DNA of 64,000 nucleotides from Ischnura elegans (lineage: Eukaryota; Arthropoda; Insecta; Odonata; Coenagrionidae). A program made the translations under genes and the position numbers. Position 1 is the first letter of the stretch. Every line of letters starts with the position of its first letter. The notes under the pieces were generated by a model, which was not told the origin of the DNA, searched no databases, and saw only the letters and a program-made list of their open reading frames with translations. Below, in pieces: positions 59,061-64,000 of the stretch. The stretch spans positions 74,458,120 to 74,522,119 of the forward strand of contig NC_060259.1 of NCBI RefSeq assembly GCF_921293095.1, given 5' to 3'.

Positions 59061-60633
59061 TCCGTCCTTGACAGCTTCCTCACTGCTTGGCGCCAATTAT
59101 GGCAATCGGTTTGTAGTGGGCTTCAGCATACTTCGGTAAATTGGAGTTTCCTCCCTTCAAGTATACACGAATGTTGAAACATGGATGATCAATGGGAAAT
59201 AATGGTCCCCACGGCGGGATTCGTTACATTGAACGGCGGGATGTTTGTACCTCTCAAACAAGGGTTAATCCATGAGATCCACTAACATATTTCCAAGGAT
59301 CATGAGCATGATTGTTTCTTGTCGGATTTACTCCTCCGCATTATCCATTATTGTATTTTAGTGCCGCTGTCGATGAAGTGGTGTATTTATTCTTATGTAG
59401 AAGTCAATGCTTACGCATGCGCGTTTCTCGGTATTCGTATGATTTATATCTCCATCCTGGGATGCGGACGAGACGGATCGAGCGAAAGACATTTCCTCTT
59501 AAGTGAAAAGATTGTCAGTCTTGACGTTGGCTTAGTTTATGTGACCCTGGGATGACGCATGCATGTATGAGAGAACTGCAGCCTAACGAAGATAGGGATG
59601 GGTTGGTAGGCATTTAGAAAAATAGCCAAATTGCGTGCTAGTTGTAAGCTCTACGGACTAGAACATTTGAGTTTTTCATATTATCAATCTATGATTGCAA
59701 TGGTAAGTTCCTTGGTGACAAGTGAGTATCTGAAGTAAGTACGACGAAAGATTTGTGAGGTTTACTAATAAACGAAAAAAACCTGTTTAGAATTTAATGG
59801 TGTTTATTCTCGTGGTATAGATATTCCAGAAGTAGTATGGCGAGAACCGTTGGATTGTCATGCGTAAAGTGAATTCTGATTAGGTTATCGTTTACCCCCT
59901 TCTTGCCACGTATTTGCAAGTAAAGTCGCGTCTTGTTCCGATTTATTTTTTTCAAAACATGTTATCACGACGTTCTATTTAACAATTAACTGGCATAAAA
60001 TATTCAGCATGAAAATTTGCTGGAGGAGGCCATGGGGCTTATAATAAGTCACGAACTGGGATCTCTAGATGAGTCACCTGTGCATTTATAATCCTTAGGA
60101 AATGTATGTTATTTTCTTATTCATTTTGAAATTCGAAAATATCATTAACTAACGTTAAAGTTTGATTCGCAATCTAATTTTGTCCTCATTTTTTCAGCTT
60201 CTTGCTTTACATTAATTTCCAACACCGTAGTTCTTCGTTGTTCCCCAAAAAAATATCGTGGGACGTCACTCCTGGGGGTTTTTATGGGAACGATAATTAA
60301 AATTTCATCAAATTTCGCGACGCGTGTGGGTCACGAAATCAAATGCCTCCCGTGATTTATGGACTCTCACAAATGTAAACAGGCCCATGGCAACAGAAAC
60401 ATTGTTTTCCGTGAGCGAGTCCTCCGTTTCCTACTATAAAAAACCACTCTCATTATTACACTCCAGCGTTTACATCTATCGTTTATGGCAGAGGACCGAC
60501 GCGAGTTTAAGATTAAAAATTAGTGGTGTTTTTAGAGGGGGAACGGCCGCTTGGAGACATTAGGTGGCTTAGGGAAATTATGTCTTTCTCTGCATCCTAT
60601 TTCGCTGTTTATAACGTTAAGATGCGTCAGGAT
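59061..60633. other. Non-coding stretch
   Basis: Nothing recognised beyond ordinary AT-rich sequence. Confidence 0.35.
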
Positions 60634-60890
60634 CTGTGGCGTAACTATGGGGGAATGTATCCCTCTCCAACGCTTCATAGAAATCAAACAATCATTTAAA
60701 TATGTTGTCAGGATTTGATGTATATTACCAGCATCTGCTTTAAGTTAAATTTTAAGTGCCAAAATGAGCTAAAATGCATTTTCAGGCATGTTATTTTTCA
60801 AAACTTTCCCTGAACTCCCTGTTTTCTGGTGGGTAGCCTCCACTAACCCCCGTTTATCCCCCCCAGAGCATATTCCAAGTTACGCCACTG
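60634..60890. mobile_element. hAT-like MITE with exact 8-bp target duplication
   Basis: A 257-bp element starts CTGTGGCGTAACTATGGGG and ends AAGTTACGCCACTG. Both sides carry GTCAGGAT (60626-60633 and 60891-60898) without mismatch. The interior core is shared with the older element at 9323-9641 in opposite orientation. Confidence 0.8.
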
Positions 60891-63204
60891 GTCAGGATCA
60901 CCCTTTGGACGACCCTCGATCATGAATTTTGCCATGCAAGAAGGTGGGGAAAGGTTTTATTTGGGACGGTCGATGATCTATTTAATATCACCTTGAATCA
61001 GGGTTTCGCCTACAATTTGATAGTATGGCTGCTTTCCTGATTTATAGAATGATAAATACTTTCCTTTTTGGTGTTTACCGTGACCATGGGTGAAAACCCG
61101 CATGGTCACTTAAATATACCTCACTCCTTGAGTGCTTATCCTCCCCCCTTCGCTACTTCCCCAATGTGCCCGCATTAGTTTTTAGACGACTCCCTCTGAA
61201 ATGGTTACATCGTTGAGCCCTCAATTGGTTACGAGTCCTTAGGGATCAGTGGGCACGACGAGCGCGTGAAGAGGACGTGCATCTTGGGGGAGGGGCGTGG
61301 TGGGATTGGGGGGAGCTGGACTGTTGAGAGTGGTGGTATTATGATGCCGAGAGCGTGGCCAGTCAAACCCTTCTGTCAGTGACGAATTATTGGAGGTTTG
61401 CGAAAGGGGAATGATGATCGTTTCTCCTCACAGCAGAGGAGGATAGCACTCGCCAAAATATTGAGAAATGAAGAAAACGTGGGGATTTCCTTCATAAAAC
61501 TATCGAAATTGTCGTATCATATGTATATTTTCTATCAAATGTTTCGAAGCGTAATACAGTTCCGAGGACAGGACGATCCAAAATATAGGGAAATTACGAA
61601 GAAAATGTATGTATTATGTTTTTTCTATAGAATTTACGGAGCATAATACGGTTCCCTTTTCTTACCAGAAATCCTACGCCCAAAATCAGGTATGAGTGTG
61701 AGGGAGGCTCACTTCTTTGGAGAAATAAATTTTCACAACATCCCTTTTAGTAGCTTAACTTAGACGCTGGGTTATACTTTTCCGCGTATCCTGGGGAAAG
61801 GTATCAATATTAGGTGTTGGTCAGTTCACTGTTGGTTTGAGGAATAGCCGACTGCTAGCTTACGTTTTTTTCTTGTCTTTCTAATTGGAATTTTCATTTA
61901 GTTTCTGACAGCAAATAAAGAAAGATCGTTATGTCTGCAAAGATTAAAAAAAACTTTTATTTGAAAAAGGTTTGCATAATGGCATTTATGAATATAGAAT
62001 TACAGTGAGGAATGTACCAACCCACATTTCAAGTTTTTTTTCACTAACTTGCCCTCAGCACTAGTGAAAAGAAATCGATGCAAATGGTATTTTATTCCAT
62101 ACTCCAGCTCGACACTCGTGAATGCGGTATAGACTGCTGCTCTCGAACGAAGATCGTTGCTATTACTTTTCGAGCGTTACGTTTTCCACCGAGTGAGCCC
62201 CCTGAAATGGGTCGATCGAAATTGCGATATGTGCCGGTCCACGGCCAAATAGGTAGCATGCAGATGCACTTTCGCAATATTTACGTGTTGCGGAAAAATC
62301 GCTTCAGTTTGAAAGGTAGACGCATTTTTATTAAAATGGAATCCATTTTGGAACTTTGGATTTTGCATAAAAATCATGTTCTCGTTCATTAGTAGAAATA
62401 CCTTTTGATATCCGCTAATAAAATTCAAGAGGCGCAATTATCTGCCTATGTGAACTTTGTACTATGAATCGTAGGTGTATCTCGTCTACATTACCATCGT
62501 ATTGTGCTTTGCTGATGGTCCCGGTTAAGTCACTGCCTACTAATGCCTTGCAAATGCATGCTTCCTCACGCTGGCTTCATTTACTCTCATTTATTAAGTA
62601 ATCGGGTTTATGCACACGGTTCAAAATCTCACGTGATGTACGATAAGTCCATCGTGTGGCCAGGCTACAATGTTCGATCTTAGCAGCCTTTATGAATGTT
62701 GCAGATTTATTTTGTGATTTTTTTAGTGCAGTAAGTCTTTGAGTGATGAGTTTTAGTAATCTTGCGACACAGCTGAGGTTTACTGCTTTTTTATTTAGAA
62801 TATTTTTCATAACGTTAGTTTGCGGAACCCCCTCTCGTGCTGAGTGTTTTGTCGAGTGCTTCTCTGCTTGTGTGTCGAGTATTCTCCCGCCTCGCTGCGT
62901 CCTGGGTAACCTCGAGTTAGAGCGGTCAAATATTAACTTGCTGAGGATGGCTAATGTTTTGGAGCGACCAGAGTGAGGGAGGTTAACGTTAAATCTCCTT
63001 TAACCTTATATTTTCCACGTACTTGTGATTGATGAACTCCTCCAATTTTAGCATTGGATAATTATCCATGGGTACCGTAGTTTAGGTTATGTGGGCCACA
63101 GGACAGTAACTTCGATTTTTTTCATTTCTTTCGATAGATATAGCAACGGTTTACAAATTTAAAGTTTCGTAACCCTACGCGTTTTTCCCGATTTGTATCT
63201 GTTA
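60891..63204. other. Non-coding stretch
   Basis: No gene or bounded repeat was recognised. The frames at 61398-61646 and 62078-62392 have no known domain. Confidence 0.35.
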
Positions 63205-63438
63205 AGGTCGTTTTACACGGTACACGGAATTGCGCAATCTGACGTACGTGCGAGGGCGCAATCAAAATTGCGTCGTGTAAAGCGGTAAATTGCTAGAACA
63301 CATGCGAGAATGCGTGGATGGGAGACGGCAAAATAGCCCCTGTTCTAATTTCGTTCATGCATTCGCGCAATTCCACGCCATTTTAGAAATTTATGCAGCT
63401 CTAACCTGCGCAGTTCCGTGCCCCGTGTAAAACGGCCT
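63205..63438 (+). mobile_element. MITE, AGGYCGTTTTACACGG family, best-preserved copy
   Basis: The 234-bp element has the ends AGGTCGTTTTACACGG and inverted AGGCCGTTTTACACGG, with TTA on both sides (63202-63204 and 63439-63441). The 3-bp TWA target fits PIF/Harbinger. The interior has GCGTCGTGTAAAGCGG and GCGCAATTCCACGCCATTTT. Non-coding. Confidence 0.7.
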
Positions 63439-64000
63439 TTAAAATGCCTGGTGGTTCTTTTGGACCATATGCTTATTCCTGAGCGTTACTTTGATATCTC
63501 AGTACCAACGCCTCCTATTTTCTTTCAATTTATATCGGGCTCAAGTATTTCAATAGCTGACCCTTACAGGGTTTGAAATATTAAAAAGTTGATTATTTAT
63601 TTACTCGTCACGTTTATAGATATTTAATCTGTTACTGAAACAGTGTCCCTCTGTGTCGCTCGCATGAGTTTGTTCATTGGTTAGTTCATAATTTATTATT
63701 TCGTCGCTGAATTATATCCATACTCTTATTGTGGCATCTTTAGCCGCGAAGACGGTGTATGATAAAATAATCTGTTTAATATTAATCGGGACTTTCAATG
63801 ATAAAAGATATGGAGTAAAACATCGAAGTGGGTCACTTTTGAAGCTCCATCAGTGGTAATGGAGTCAAGTATCTTAAATAAATGCATTTGTATTTTAAAA
63901 TTATCGTTATCTACCTTGATATATCTTATCGTCGTTTTTTCATTGGAATTTCGTGAATAGTTATTTACGTACTTTATCTTTTTTCACATCTTACCATTAT
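63439..64000. other. Right end of window, nothing recognised
   Basis: AT-rich sequence without a recognised gene or repeat boundary. Confidence 0.4.

Noticed and set aside
58649-59083. 144-codon minus-strand frame in the CpG island
   Set aside because: Arg/Ala/Pro-rich with overlapping frames on the other strand; typical of GC-rich DNA with few stop codons. No known domain or splice signal supports it.
1-64000. CRISPR arrays, bacterial operons or an integrated virus
   Set aside because: No regular direct repeats with unique spacers, no prokaryotic gene layout, and no recognised capsid, envelope or LTR-type element.

Overview
The window is animal nuclear DNA, most likely from an insect or other arthropod. 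It has spliced genes with GT-AG introns up to 9.5 kb, tRNA-derived SINEs, and many short non-autonomous DNA transposons, mostly hAT-like with 8-bp target duplications and some with 3-bp (TTA/TAA/TGA) duplications. No virus-like or LTR element was recognised.

Three protein genes are supported. The last two exons of a YIPF1/YIPF2-type Golgi membrane protein lie at 682-2433 on the plus strand. A complete six-exon BORCS6 gene (lysosome-positioning BORC complex) lies at 7640-22267 on the plus strand. A complete four-exon PEX10 gene (peroxisomal RING E3 ligase) lies at 37582-30968 on the minus strand. BORCS6 and PEX10 converge tail to tail across about 8.7 kb of non-coding DNA. All three act in membrane or organelle biology, but nothing shows co-regulation. 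Two weaker, divergently placed first-exon candidates sit at 4333-4566 (minus) and 5059-5116 (plus).

The introns and spacers are shaped by repeats. BORCS6 intron 4 holds a nested stack: a roughly 1-kb hAT-like element (15832-19696 overall) was split by a second hAT-like element (16701-19526), which carries three further small elements. Several of these have readable target duplications. Tail-side spacer DNA carries a fold-back tRNA-like SINE (24957-25250), a 145-bp near-identical duplication (24130 and 25485), a perfect 24-bp hairpin (25627-25678), and a very degenerate repeat array (about 28480-30860). PEX10 intron 3 is filled with further nested inverted-repeat elements.

From about 37.9 kb to the right end I see no convincing coding exon. 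The DNA there is richer in CpG, with GC-rich islands at about 40.4-40.9, 48.7-49.0 and 58.7-59.1 kb and four full TGACGTCA sites. This fits the 5' side or long first introns of a gene lying beyond the window, possibly starting divergently from the PEX10 promoter at about 37.9 kb. That reading is inference.
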